From Papio anubis (taxonomy: Eukaryota > Chordata > Mammalia > Primates > Cercopithecidae), in contig NC_044980.1 in the NCBI RefSeq assembly GCF_008728515.1, positions 35,356,290 through 35,420,289 of the forward strand: DNA of 64,000 bases, read 5' to 3'. Every line of letters starts with the position of its first letter. The stretch's first letter is position 1. The translations under genes and the position numbers were made by a program. Positions 1 through 11,880 of the stretch are shown here, in pieces. Below the pieces are notes generated by a model. That model saw only the letters and a list, made by a program, of their open reading frames with translations, did no database searches and was not told where the DNA came from.

Positions 1-95
1 TTGCAGTGAGCCAAGATCACGCCATTGCACTCCAGCCTGGGCAATAAGAGCGAAACTCCATCTCAAAGTAACGATAATAATAATTAATTAATTAA
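1..95 (+). mobile_element. Alu SINE, 3' end, cut by window start
   Basis: The last part of an Alu right arm is visible (gccattgcactccagcctgg, then a short A-rich tail with AAT/ATTA runs). The 5' part lies outside the window. It is in plus orientation. Confidence 0.9.
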
Positions 96-99
96 AACA

Positions 100-660
100 A
101 AGATCTGAAGAATATAGGAAAGTTGAATAGCTATAGCTACAGTTGCAGCCAAATGTTAGTCCCGACAGGAAATACATTATCCTTTCTAGAGTCCATTAAA
201 CATTTATAAAGATTGATCATGTATATTATACCATAAAAATTGTCAATAAATTCCAACCGTAGATACTGCAGAGGTAACATTCTGTTATTAGAACAAAACA
301 AAACAAAAAATGTGGGTAGTTTCCCAATTTATTTTATTAAGCCAGCATAATTTGATGGCAATCCTTGATCAATGTATGACATGAATTCGCCTAAAATATA
401 GATGGAAAATTCTAAATATAATATCAGGAAAGTGGAATTTAGGAGCATACTAAAAGAAAGAATGCACTGCGAACAACTGGCTTTATCTCAGGAATATAAA
501 GCAGATTTACTGCCAATCTCTTATTATGGCATCTGTACATCAAAATAGAAAACTTCATGATCATGCTAATAGATGCTAGAAATACATTTGATAATATTAT
601 ATAACCATTCCTGATAATAACTTTGGTAAATCAGAAGAAAGCCTGCTTTAACATAGCAAA
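100..660 (+). mobile_element. Old L1M-type LINE-1 ORF2 fragment
   Basis: Degenerate sequence resembling the reverse-transcriptase part of ORF2 of old mammalian L1. Phrases such as 'ggctttatctcaggaatat', 'catgctaatagatgctag' and 'cattcctgataataac' occur in the expected order around 480-620. There is no open reading frame. Edges are approximate. Confidence 0.5.
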
Positions 661-815
661 CAATTACAAATATAAATAATTATTTAATCCTCACCAATAC
701 ACTAATGGTAGACAATATTATTGTTTCTGATTTACAAATGATAAATGAAGCATAGAGAGGTTATGACACCTTCCACTAGTAAGCAGAATGGAAATGAAAC
801 CAACATAATATTTGT
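620..815 (+). repeat. MIR-like SINE fragment
   Basis: Contains 'ttatttaatcctcacc' followed by 'tttacaaatgataaatgaag' and 'agagaggttatgacacc', the order of the MIR core ('ttacagatgaggaaactgag...agaggttaagtaacttgcc'). Heavily diverged. Confidence 0.5.
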
Positions 816-1407
816 ATCAGTAAGAGTTCCACAGAAAAACAGAACCAGTAGGAGACATATATTAAGAGATTTATTGCAACAAGGCCAGGCATGGTGACTC
901 ATGCCTGTAATCCCAACACTTTGGGAGGCCAAGGAGGGCCAATCACCTGAGGTCAGGAGTTTGAGATCAGCCTGGTCAACATAGTGAAACCCCGTCTGTA
1001 CTAAAAATACAAAGATTGGCCAGACATGGTGGCCCACACATGTAATCCCAGCTACTTGGGAGTCTGAGGCAGGAGAATCGCTTGAATCTGGGAGGCAGGA
1101 GTTGCAGGGGGCTGAGATCTTACCACCACACTCCAGCCTGTGAGACAGAGCGAGGCTCCATCTCAAAAAAGAAAAATTTAAAAGAAAAAGATTTATTGCA
1201 ACAAATTGATTTATGTAATTCTGGGAGCTGGTTACAAGTGCAAAATCTGTAGGTAGGTCATCAGAAAGGACGCTGCAGTCCATGGATGGAAGTTTTTCTT
1301 CAGGGGAGCCTCAGTTTTGTTCTTAAGGCTTTTCAACTGATTCGGTCAGGCCTACGCAGAGTATGGGGCATAATCTCCCTTACTTAGTAAAGTAAGACTT
1401 CGTTTTT
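816..1407 (-). repeat. Unassigned old dispersed repeat, split by an Alu
   Basis: Sequence of the recurrent type that starts 'agagttccacagaaaaacagaacc' and later reads 'aaggcttttcaactgattcgg...cctacgcagagtatgg'. I recognise it as a dispersed primate repeat, probably LTR-like, but cannot name the family. A related copy in the other orientation lies at 18369-18815. An Alu is inserted at 884. Confidence 0.45.
884..1190 (+). mobile_element. Alu SINE (S-type)
   Basis: Complete two-arm Alu from 'ggccaggcatggtgactcatgcc' to an A-rich tail. The host sequence 'gatttattgcaacaa' flanks both ends (about 869 and 1190), a target-site duplication of about 15 bp. Confidence 0.95.
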
Positions 1408-3195
1408 ATAAAAGGTTTTATTTGGCTGGGCCCGGTGGCTCACGCCTGTAATCCCAGCACTTTGGGAGGCCAAGGCAGGTGAATCACAAGGTCAGGAGTT
1501 CAAGACCAGCCTGACCAAGCTGGTGAAACCCCATATCTACTAAAAATACAAAAATTAGCAGGGCATGATGGCACATAACTGTAATCCCAGCTACTCAGGA
1601 GGCTGAGGCAGAGATTTGCTTGAACCCAGGAGGCGGAGGTTGCAGTGAGCCGAGATTGTGCCACTGCACTCCAGGCTGGGCGACAGACTGAGACTCTGTC
1701 TCAAAAAAAAAAAAAAGGTTTTATTTTAGGTTCAAAGTTACATGTGCAGGTTTGTTATATAGATAAAAAGTGTGTTACGGGGGTTTGGTGTACAGATTAT
1801 TTCATCATCCAGGCAATAAGCATAATACCGAATAGGTAGTTTTTCAATCCTTGCCCTCCCCCCATTCTCCACCCTCAACAAGGCCCCAGTGTCTATTGTT
1901 CTTTTCTTTGTGTCCATGTGTACTCAGTGTTTAACTCTCACTTACAAGTAAGAAAATGAAATATTTGGTTTTCTGTTCCTGCCTTAGTTTGCTTAGGATA
2001 ATGGCCTCTAGCTCCATTCATGTTGCTGCAAAGGGCATGATTTTGTTCTTTTTATGGCTGTGTTCTATCCCGTGGTATGTATCACATTTTCTTTATCCAG
2101 CCTGCCATTGATGGGCATTTAGGTTGATTCCATGTCTTTGCTATTGTGAATAGTGCTAAAATGAACACATGCATGCATGTATCTTTTTGGTAGAACAATT
2201 TCTATTCCTTTGAATATGTACCCAATAATGGGATTGCTGGGTCAAAGTTCTTTGAGAAATTGCCAAACTGCAGTCCACAGTGGCTAAACTAGTTTACATT
2301 CCCACCAGCAGTGTATAAACATTCCCTTTTCTCTGCAGCCTCACCAGTATGTTATTTTTTGACTTTTTAATAATAGCCTTTCTGACTGGTGTGAGATAGT
2401 ATCTCATTTTGGTTTTGATTTGCATTTCTTTAATGATTAGTGATGTTGAGCATTTTTCATATGCTTCCTGGCTGTGTATATGTCTTCTTTTGAGACATGT
2501 CTGTCCATGTCCTTTGCCCACTTTTTAAGGGGATTGTTTTTTGCCTGTTAAGTTCCTTATATACTCTGGATATTAGACCTTTGTTGGATACATAGTTTGC
2601 AAATATTTTCTCCCATTCTGTAGGTTGTCTGTTTACTCTAAAGATAGTTTATTTTGCTGTGTAGAATCTCTTAGTTTAATTAGGTCCCATTTGTCAATTT
2701 TTGTTTTTGTTGCAATTGCTTTTAGTGCCTTCTTCATGAAATCTTTGCCAGGACCTATGTCAAGAATGGTATTTCCTAGGTTTTCTTCTTTATTTCTGGG
2801 TTCTCTCTGCTGTTCCACTGGTCTATGTGTCTGTTTGTCTACCAGTGCCATGCTGTTTTGGTTATTATAGACTTGTAGTATAGTTTGAAGTCGGGTAATG
2901 TGATGCCTCCAGGTTTGTTTCTTTTCTTAGGATTGCTTTGGCTCTTCAGGCTCTTTTTGGGTTCCATACAAATTTTAGAATAGCTTTTCTAATTCTGTGA
3001 AAAAAAAATATAATTTGTAGTTTGATAGGAATAGTACTGAAACTGTAGGTTGCTTTGGGCAGTATGACCATTTTAACAATATTGATTCTTCTTGTCTGTG
3101 AGAATGGAATAGTTTTCCATTTGTTTGTGTTATCTCTGATTTTTTTCAGCAGAGTATTTTAATTCTCATTGTAGAGCTCTTTCACCTCCCAATTA
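1408..3195 (-). mobile_element. Primate L1 (L1PB/L1MA-like) 3' part, with internal deletion
   Basis: Reverse complement of an L1 3' end: 'gttcaaagttacatgtgcagg' near 1730, then the 3' part of ORF2 in antisense ('tttgcaaatattttctccca' near 2598). About 250-300 bases of ORF2 are missing near 2790, where 'ttttcttc' runs directly into 'tttatttctgggttctc'. Reading frames are broken. The 3' end style resembles L1PB or late L1MA rather than the youngest L1PA. Confidence 0.85.
1423..1718 (+). mobile_element. Alu SINE (S-type)
   Basis: Starts 'ggctgggcccggtggctcac' and ends in an A-run before 'ggttttatttta'. The flanks share 'aaaaggttttattt', a target-site duplication at the 3' edge of the L1 at 1408. 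Confidence 0.95.
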
Positions 3196-4735
3196 ATACT
3201 TTAATCCTACTGTAATCTATAGAATCTTATCCTAAATATATTATATATACACCCAACATTGGAGCACCCAGGTTCATAAAACAACCACTTCTATACCTAC
3301 AAGAAGACTTAGACCACTACACAATAATAGCAGGGGAACTTCAAAAATCCACTGAAGAATTAGATCATCAAGGCAAAAAACTAACAAAGTAACTCTGGAC
3401 TTAAATTTAACACTTGACCAACTGGATCTAATAGACATCTACAGAACACTCCACCCATAAATTGTAGAATATACATTCTTCTCATTTCTACATGGAATAT
3501 ACTCCAAGATTGACCACATGATAAACCATAAAGCTAGTATCAATAAATTTAAAAATATTGAAATCATACCAACCATACTCTGAGACCACAGTGGAATAAA
3601 AATAGAAATCAATACTGAGATCTCCCAAAACCACACAATTACACGGAAATTAAACAACTTGCTCTTGAATGACTTTTGGGTAAAGAGTGAAATTAAGGCA
3701 GAAATAAAAAAATGTTTTGAAATAAAGGAAAACACAAACAAAACATACCCAAATCTCTGGGATGCAGTAAAAGCAGTGTTAAGAGAATATTTATGGTGGT
3801 AAACACCTACCTCAAATGGTGAAAAAGGTCTCAAATTAACAATCTTATATCACACCTAAAGGAACTAGAAAAACAAAAACAAACTAACCCCAAAGGTAGC
3901 AGAAGAAAAGAAATAACTAAAATCAGGGCAGAAATGAGTAAAATTGAGACCCAGAAATTCATACAAAAATCAATAAAAGAAAAAAAAATTGTTTTTCAAA
4001 AGAATAAACAAGATCAATAGACCACTAGCCAGAGTAACAAAGATAGAGAGAAAATTCAAATAAGAACAATCAGAAACAACAAAGGTGACATTACAACCAA
4101 TCCCACAGAAATACGAAAGACCTTCAGAGGCTACTATGAACATCTTCATACACACAAACTAGAAAATCTAGAAGAAATGGATGTCTTTTACAACAACTTG
4201 GATGGAGCTAGAGGCCATTAACCTAAGTAGTAACTCAAGAACAAAAAAGTAAATACCTTCTGTTCTTACTTACAAGTGGGAGCTAAGCCATGGATTACAC
4301 AAAAGCATACAGAGTGGTAAAAATGGACATTGGAAGGCCGAAGCCTTGATGGTAAGCCTGAAATCCCAGCATTTTGGGAGGCGAGATGAGGGATCCACGA
4401 GTCAGGAGTTCAAGACCATCCTGGCTAACGGTGAAACCCCGTCTCTACTACAAAATACAAAAAACTAGCCGGGCGAGGTGGTGGGAGCCTGTAGTCCCAG
4501 CTACTCGGGAGGCTGAGAGCAGAAGAATGGCGTGAACCGGAGGTGGGAACGTGAGCTGAGATCCGGCCACTGCACTCAGCCACAGAGGCGACACAGACTG
4601 TCTCAAAAAAAAAAAAAAAAAAAACGACATTGGAGACTCCGAAGTGGCGAGGGTGGGAAGGAGGTGAGGGACAAAAAATGTCACCTATTGGGTACAATGT
4701 ACACTACTTAAGTAATAGGTACAATAAAAGCCCAG
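3196..4735 (+). mobile_element. L1 fragment: 5' ORF2 joined to 3' end
   Basis: Plus-strand ORF2 5' sequence (endonuclease to early reverse-transcriptase part, e.g. 'attggagcacccaggttcat', 'agaaaatctagaagaaatgg') runs to about 4178. It then jumps to the L1 3' end ('ggatggagctagaggccatt', 'tacaagtgggagctaagcca'). The middle of ORF2 is missing. It meets the minus-strand L1 (1408-3195) head to head, but the two do not share a breakpoint in L1 coordinates, so they look like separate events. Confidence 0.75.
4335..4624 (+). mobile_element. AluY, Old World monkey type, with many small deletions
   Basis: Contains 'aactagccgggcgaggtgg' and 'ctgagatccggccactgcac', variants I know from Old World monkey AluY. 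The target-site duplication 'gacattgga' lies at 4326-4334 and 4626-4634. Compared with its consensus it has many one- or two-base deletions along its length, unusual for a young element. Confidence 0.85.
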
Positions 4736-4779
4736 ATTTCATTGCTATACAATTCATTCAAATAACAAAAAACACAAAA

Positions 4780-5245
4780 GCTATTAAAATAATAAATAAA
4801 TAAATATTTTCTTTCTTCAATAACAAATTAACCTTAACTTATGGTAACCTGTTTACTTATAGGCTTTTAAATTTTTTTAACTTTTAAGATTCCTTTGTAA
4901 TAACACTTAAGTTAAACACACATTGTACACCTGTACAAAATAATTTTTCTTTATATCCTTGTTCTATAAGCTTTTTTCTATTTTTAATTTTTTAATTTTT
5001 ATTCCTTTACTTCTTAAACTTTTTATTAAAAACTAAAACACACACACATTACCTATATGACTGGCAGTGCAGTAGGTTTGTTTATAATAGTATCACCACA
5101 AACACATAAATAATGTGTTGTATTACAATGTCACGACATCACTAGGCAATAGGAATTTTTCAACTTCATTATAATCTTATGAGACAACCATTGCATATGT
5201 GGTCTTGTTGATCAAAATATTGTTAGGCAGCACATGACTGTGTTT
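4780..5245. mobile_element. Tigger-type (TcMar) DNA transposon end
   Basis: Matches the end of a Tigger element in order: 'tatatccttgttctataagc', 'atgactggcagtgcagtagg', 'cactaggcaataggaatttt', 'ataatcttatgagacaacca', 'ggcagcacatgactgt'. It is AT-rich and contains no transposase reading frame. Confidence 0.7.
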
Positions 5246-5699
5246 CCTATTCTATGTTGAAATTTACATGATTATCTCAAATGTCTTTATGTAGTTGTTA
5301 GACCTATACAGAGCCTCCATGCTTGCCACCAAGGCTATACTGTTCATGGACTCATTGTGCAAGCACTATGGTGGTTGAGGACAGAGACTAGCTGGTCTCT
5401 AATGGCTGAGTTATCATGTCCACTTGTTCAATGCATTCTCTGTGGCTGATACTCTCTTTATTCACTGACTTCTATCCCCCCTTGTTTAGGAGTCTCCCCA
5501 GGAGCACAATTCTTCCCACACTTCTGGGTCATGCTTACACACAATCAAGCAAATTTCTGTGGTGTTGAAGAAGGCCTGCAGGCAGTAAAGAAGAGAAATG
5601 CAGGTCCCTGTGGAAGGAAGCTGTCAGCATACCAGGAACTGTCTGCAGCTGCAGGTATACTCACGTAGGCGAAGGCAATATGGGGTGAAATAGTAGAAG
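5246..5699. other. Unassigned sequence
   Basis: No reading frame, RNA gene or repeat family that I can name. Moderately AT-rich. Confidence 0.4.
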
Positions 5700-6950
5700 C
5701 ATCGGCCAAAAATAAGAAATATCATAAGCCTATGCTATAATAGAGAAAATAAAAGTTTGGACAAATCTTCCCAAGCATAAGCAAGGTTAAAAGAAATGAA
5801 ATAGAATCTATGAAAAGATACGACAAGAAGAAGACAAAGGAATGTAGCATGCAAAAGACAAACGAAGGACTAAAAGTGGAATAGGACTCAAGAAACAGAA
5901 GAATATTATCTTAGAATGTGTCTATAGAATAACTTTGTTAGAATATTAATTCGACCGGGAGCGGTGGCTCATGCCTATAATCCCAGCACTTTGGGAAGCC
6001 GAGGCAGATGGATTACGAGGTCAAGAGATCGAGACCATCCTGGCCAACATGGTGAAACACTGTCTCTACTAAAAATACAAAAATTAGCTGGGCTTGGTGG
6101 CGTGTGCCTGTAGTCCCAGCTACTTGGGAGGCTGAGGCAGGAGGATCGCTTGAACCCAGCAGGCAGAGGTTGCAGTGAGCTGAGATTGCACCACTGCACT
6201 CCAACCTGGTGACAGAGTCAGACTCTGTCTCAAAAAAAAAAAAAAAAGAATATTACTTCAATATGAAAAGAATACAAAGGCAAGAAGCTATAACAACATG
6301 GTGATGGAAAAGGAGATGGAGAATGAAAGAAAGCACATTCAGAATACCAAAAACCTCTCACCATTATGTATCATATAAGTAACCTAGATACAACAAGGAA
6401 TAAAACAGATAAGTCTAAATATTAAATCCATGATGTGGAGGAGTATCTTAAGATAAAAAGAGTGAATACAAAAGAAAAAGAAAAGAAATGAAATGAATGA
6501 AGGTTAAATGATAGAGAACAAAGATAGTTCAACTTAAATGTAGGTGGTGTTCTTGAAGTAAAAAATAAAATGGATTTAGAGGGGGGAAATGTATTTAGAG
6601 ATATAAAATTACCCTGAAATGAATAAAGAACAGAATCTGAACACTTGAAAGAGCACACTAAGTACCAAGTACAAATGATACAATGTACTGAATACCACGA
6701 CATAGCCTGATTAAACTGTTAAATTTTAGAAATAAAGCAATCTGTATGTGTACTATATTTCATAATAAAATACATAAATTTAAAAATAAAGGAAGAAATC
6801 CAGGTAGAAATTTAAAAGTCATGAGTAAGGGTAAAAATGCAGATGACTTATCCACAGCAAATTTTATTCCAGAAGACATTGGAATAACGTATACCAGGTT
6901 CTGAGAAAAAGAAAAGATGTACCCAGACATGTTGTCTGGTATAAAAACCA
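5700..6950 (+). mobile_element. Old L1/HAL1-like sequence (ORF1 side), split by Alu
   Basis: A-rich plus strand, typical of the 5' half or ORF1 of old L1 or HAL1 elements. The stretch around 6845-6935 ('ttattccagaagacattgga', 'taccaggttctgagaaaaag') resembles that class. No intact frame. It probably belongs with the L1M that continues after the Alu at 6956. Confidence 0.45.
5953..6247 (+). mobile_element. Alu SINE
   Basis: Full-length element with an A-tail. 'gaatattaattc' before and 'gaatattacttc' after form the target-site duplication. Confidence 0.95.
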
Positions 6951-6955
6951 CAGGT

Positions 6956-7266
6956 GGCCGGGCGCCTGTAATCCCAGCACTTCGGGAGGCCGACGCGGGC
7001 GGATCACGAGGTCAAGAGATCGAGACCATCCTGGCTAACACAGTGAAACCCCGTCTCTACTAAAAATACCAAAAAATTAACCGGGCGCGTTGGCGGGCTC
7101 CTGTAGTCCCAGCTACTCAGGAGGCTGAGGCGGGAGAATGGTGTGAACACAGGAGGCGGAACTTGCAGTGAGGCGAGATAGCGCCACTGCACTCCAGCCT
7201 GGGCGACAGAGCGAGACTCCGTCTCAAAAAAAAAACAAAAAAAACAAAAAAAACAAAAAAAAAACA
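6956..7266 (+). mobile_element. AluY
   Basis: Begins 'ggccgggcgcctgtaatccc', so the usual 'cggtggctcacg' segment near the 5' end is missing. The tail is an interrupted A-run with regular C residues (aaaac)n. The Y-type 'gagaccatcctggctaacac' is present. Confidence 0.95.
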
Positions 7267-8018
7267 GGTAAACATTTTCAAACAAAAATCATGCTGAAGC
7301 ACATTTTGAAAAAACTATTTAATGGTGAAATCCAGTCACTGAAGCAAAGAATCAAAAGAGTGTAGGAATCTAAAATGATAAAATCAATGTAAAAGGCTAA
7401 ATCTACTGAAAGTAGCTCTAAGCAGCCAGAGAAATACATTTCAACTCAAGCAAAACATAACTATAGATTGAACAATCAAACAAAAAAATCAGTAAGGGTA
7501 TAAAGGAGCTGAAAAACACTATAAATCAATCTGACATAACTAATATTTATAGAACACTATATCCAACAACTGCAGAATAGACACTCTTTTCAGCGCACAT
7601 GGAATGAAGAAAGACCACACACTAGGGCATAAAATAAATCTCAATAAAATGAAATGTATTGAAACTATAGAGTAATATAATTTTGTTGCATATGTGACCA
7701 CAAGGCAATAATTAGAAACCAACAACAGCAAAATATCTAAAAATATCCAAATATTTGAAACTAAGAATATACTTCTAAATAACCCATAGGTAAAATAATA
7801 TGTCACGATAGAAATTAGAAAATATTTTGAACTCAATGAAAATGAAAGAACAACAAAGGAAATTTTGTGAGATGAAGCTAAAACAGCATATAGGAAGAAA
7901 ATTACAGAATTTTAATTGTTTAAACAATCATAAAAGGAGCTCTAAAGTCAATGAGCAAAGTTTTGACTTTAAGCTAAGAAAAAGAAGAGCAAATTAAACC
8001 CAAAGTAGAAGAAAGAAA

Positions 8019-8068
8019 ATATTAAAGAAAATATTAAGGAAAATATTAAAGAAAATATTAAAGTTAGG
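8019..8068 (+). repeat. Short tandem repeat, unit about 12-13 bp
   Basis: Four imperfect copies of 'aaagaaaatatt' in a row inside the L1M. Confidence 0.8.
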
Positions 8069-8194
8069 AGCTAAAGTCAGTAAAGTTGAAAATAGGAAAA
8101 CTATAGATAAAAATCAATTAAAACCAAAGACTGTTTATTTGAAAAAGTAAAATTGATAACCCTCTAGCTAGAGATCCATTAAAAGGATAATAAA

Positions 8195-8482
8195 GGGCCA
8201 GAAGCGGTGCCTTATGCCTATAATCCCAGCAGTTTGGGAAGCCAAGATGGGAGGATCACTTGAGCCCAGGAGTTTGAGACCAACCTGAGCAACCTAGTGA
8301 GACCCCGTCTCTACAAAAAATTTAAAAATTACCCAGTTGTGGAGGCACATGCCTGTAGTCCCAGCTACTTGGCAGACTGAGGTGGGAGAATCACTTGAGC
8401 CTGGGAGGTTAAGGCTGCCCTGAACCTCACATCACTACACTGCAACCTGAGTGACAGAACAAGACACTGTCTCAAAAAAAAG
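8195..8482 (+). mobile_element. AluJ-like SINE
   Basis: Old-type Alu ('gggaggatcacttgagcccag', 'gaccaacctgagcaacctag') with a short A-tail. 'gataataaag' occurs on both sides. Confidence 0.92.
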
Positions 8483-10001
8483 TGATAATAAAGACATATT
8501 ACAAACAATTTGATCCCATAAATTTGACAAAAGATATGAGATCTTTAAAAATTCTTTGAAAAAAATAAACTAATAAACCTAGTCAAGAAAAAGTAAAAAT
8601 CAAATAATCCTCTATTAAAAATTAAATTTATAATTTAAAAGCTTCCTACAAAGAAAATTTCAGTCCCAGTTGGTTTCACAGACAAATTCTATCAAACGCT
8701 TAAGGAAAAAATAATATCAGTTCTACACAAAGTCTTTCAAATAAATTAAAGAGGTGGAAATATTTCTTACTTAACTCATTCTATAATGCCAAGATTTCTT
8801 GGATACCAAAATTAGACAGACATTATAACGGGGGAAAAGCCTACATATCAATATTTCACACTAATGTATACTCAAAAACCCTGAGTAAAAGTTTAGCAAA
8901 TTAAATACAACAATATATAATAAGGAGAATACATGATAACCAAATTATTTTCATCTCAGGAATGTAAGGTTTGCTTAACATTATTGTAATATTATCAATC
9001 AATGTGATATTGCTTAGAACAAAGGAAAAACTATTGATTCTAATAAATGCAGGAAAAGCATTCAATAAAAATCCAACATCCATTTATAATAAAAACTTTC
9101 AGGAATCTAGGAAAAAATGGAATTGTTTTCATCTAATAAGGAACATCATTGAAAAACCTACAGCTGACATCATCCCTAAAAATAGACTTTCATCCTTACA
9201 TTAGGAAGAAGGCAAGGACGCCCTTTCTAACCATGTTCATTTAGTATTATACTAGACTTCTTAGCCAGTGTGATCAAGCAAGAAAAAGGAATAGAAGACA
9301 TACCTACTGAAAAGAAAGAAACAAAGCAGTCCTTGTTCAGCAATGATATGATTATATATGTAGAAAGTCCTGAGAAATCTACAAAAAGAATACTAAAACC
9401 AATAACGGACAGTATAATAAAGGTCAACATATAAAAATTAATTTATATTTCTGTATACTAACAATCAAATATTACAAATTGAAAGTTTAAAAACACCACT
9501 TAAATGTCACAAGCAATCTATTACAGGATCGGTTTTGCAAAAAATATACAAGACTTGCATACTGAAAACTACAAAACAATGGTGACAAATATTTTAAAGA
9601 CCCAAATAAAAGAGATATACTATGTTTATGAATTGGAAGACTCAATATTGTTAAGATGTCATTTCTTTCCAAATTGATTTATAGATTTAAATGCAGTCCT
9701 AATCAAAATCCAAGCAGGCATTTTTATAGAAATTGACAAGCTGATTCAAACATTTATATGAAAATTGCAAAGGACCTAGAATAGTTAAAACAACTTTACA
9801 AAAGAAAAACTAAGTGAGAGGATTTATATCATTTGATTTCAACACTAGCTGTAAAATGATAACAATCAAGATGTACTATTGACATATGGATAAAAAGATA
9901 CATCAGTGGAACAGAATAGATAGTCCAGAAATAGGCCCATACTTTTGGGGGTAACATCTATCTTTTTTAAATAGACACTGCTAAGAAAATTAAAAGAGAA
10001 G

Positions 10002-10310
10002 ATCAGGCGTGATGGCTCACGCCTGTAATCCCAGCACTTTGGGAGGTCGAGGAGGGTGGATCTCAAAGTCAGGAGTTCGAGACCAGCCTGGCCAACATAG
10101 TGAAACCGTGTTTCCACTAAAAATACAAAAATTAGCTGGGCACGGTGGTACATGCCTGTAGTCCCAGCTACTCAAGAGGCTGAGGCAGGAGAATAGCTTG
10201 AACCTGGGAGGCAGAGGTTGCAGCCAGCCAAGGCCATGCCATTGTACGCCAGCTTGGGCAACAGAGCGAGACTCTGTCTCAAAAAGAAAGAAAGAAAGAA
10301 AACAAAAAGA
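10002..10310 (+). mobile_element. Alu SINE (S-type)
   Basis: Full-length, with an (AAAG)n tail. Flanked by 'aaaagagaag' on both sides. Confidence 0.95.
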
Positions 10311-10587
10311 GAAGCCACAGGCTGGGAGAAACTTTAATGTATTTGTTACATATTATATAACTTGTATCCAGAATATGTAAAGAGTTTACAACTCAATTAG
10401 AAGTTTACAATAAAATTTAAAAATGGGCAAAATATTTGAATAGACTCTTTGCAAAACTGGATACGCAAATGGCCAATACACACATGGAAAGATGCTCAAT
10501 ATTAGCAATCATCAGAAAAATTAAATTAAAACCACAATGTGATATCAATGCATATCCATTAGTATAATGCTATTAAAATGACTGCCA

Positions 10588-10755
10588 AAATTAGTTGGGA
10601 GTGGTGGCATGTGCCTGTAATACCACTACTCAGGAGACTGAGGCAGGAGAATCACTTGAACCTGGAAGGCGGAGGTTGCGGTGAGCCGAGATCATGCCAT
10701 TGTATTTCAGCTTAGGTGACAGAGCGAGACTCCATCTCAGAAAAAAAAAAAAAAA
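10588..10755 (+). mobile_element. 5'-truncated Alu
   Basis: Only the part from 'aaaattagttgggagtggtgg' to the A-tail is present. Both ends are flanked by 'gactgccaa', so this is a truncated insertion, not a deletion remnant. Confidence 0.9.
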
Positions 10756-11324
10756 GGACTGCCAATACCAAGAAGCAGCTGAAACTCTTATGCATTGCTG
10801 GCAAAGATATAAAAAATACCACTGCTTTGGAAAATAATTTGGCTGTTTCTTCTATGGTTAGATATAGTCTTACCATGTGACTCAGAAATTCTAAGTATTT
10901 TTTCAGTAGGAAAAACAGTTGAATGAAAGGACTTGAACATAATAGAATCTTATCATAACAAGCAAAAACTAGAAACAACACAAGTGTTTACCAACAGGTG
11001 AATGGGTAAATAAGTCATGCTATAGTCATACAATGGAATTGTACTCAGTAAATTCAAATGTTAACACTGATACAACAACATAGATGAATCTAAAAACATA
11101 TCTTGACTGTGGTGGTGGTTACACAGGTGTAAAAAGTGGATGTATTTTATTGTATGTAAATTATATCTTTATAAATTTCCTTTTAAAAATAAGCAAATAT
11201 CAGACTTTTTAATGGAAAGATCAGGCTGACAATGCCTAAACCTACTGATTTATCTTAACATCACAAAAAGATAAATATTCAGGTAATCAAACATGTTTTT
11301 CTCCTGACATGATGCAATAGGACA

Positions 11325-11627
11325 TTTTTTTTTCTTTTTTTGAGACGGAGTTTTGCTCTTCTTGCCCAGTCTGGAGTGCAATGGAGCGACCTTGGCTCAC
11401 TGCAACCTCCGCCTACCAGGTTCAAGTGATTCTCCTGCCTCAGCCTCCTGAGTAGCTGAGATTACAGGCGCCCACCTCCATGCCTGGCTAATTTTTTGTA
11501 TTTTTAGTAGAGACAGGTTTTCACCATGTTGACCAGGCTGGTCTGGAACTCCTGACCTCAAGTGATCCACCCGCCTCAGCCTCCCAAAGTGCTGGGATTA
11601 CAGGTGTGAGTCACCGTGCCCAACCAT
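11325..11627 (-). mobile_element. Alu SINE (S-type)
   Basis: Poly-T head at 11325. The 5' end ('gtgcccaacc') is near 11625. Target-site duplication 'aataggacatttt' (11316) and 'aataagacatttt' (11628). Confidence 0.95.
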
Positions 11628-11639
11628 AATAAGACATTT

Positions 11640-11880
11640 TAAATGCCATTTACATAATGTTCTTGCCAAAAAATCAACCCTGAATCTGATACAGTCTCTA
11701 GATCCAAATACCAGTTTAAAGACAAGAGACAGAAAAACATGTTAAACTACTATGAGGTGTACAATCAGCAGAAACCAAAACATAGGAAACTCTAGACAAT
11801 AAGTGAATGACGTGTTTTTTTCAACAACTAGATTACAAAGGAAATTAAAAGGGTGAGGAAGTCTATTAAAAAATTGTCTT
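11640..11880 (+). mobile_element. Old L1M 3' region, first part
   Basis: Contains 'tgaggtgtacaatcagcag' and 'ttcaacaactagattacaaa', phrases I associate with the 3' region of old L1/HAL1 elements. The same element seems to resume at 12395. Confidence 0.5.

Larger units (their letters stand above)
7267..11190 (+). mobile_element. Old L1M-type LINE-1, ORF2 to 3' end
   Basis: Long degraded plus-strand L1. Recognisable ORF2 segments run in order: 'actaatatttatagaacact' (endonuclease side), 'aaatgcaggaaaagcattca' and 'atcattgaaaaacctacagc' (reverse transcriptase side), 'tggaacagaatagatagtcc' (C-terminal side). It ends with the L1M 3' phrase 'ggtggtggttacacaggtgt...ttgtatgtaaattat'. All frames carry stops. 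Three Alus are inserted. Confidence 0.75.

Noticed and set aside
732..1283. 183-codon open frame on the minus strand
   Set aside because: It is antisense Alu plus flanking repeat; no conserved domain.
8019..8068. CRISPR-like regular repeats
   Set aside because: A four-unit slippage repeat without spacers in an L1; CRISPR arrays are not expected in a primate nuclear genome.
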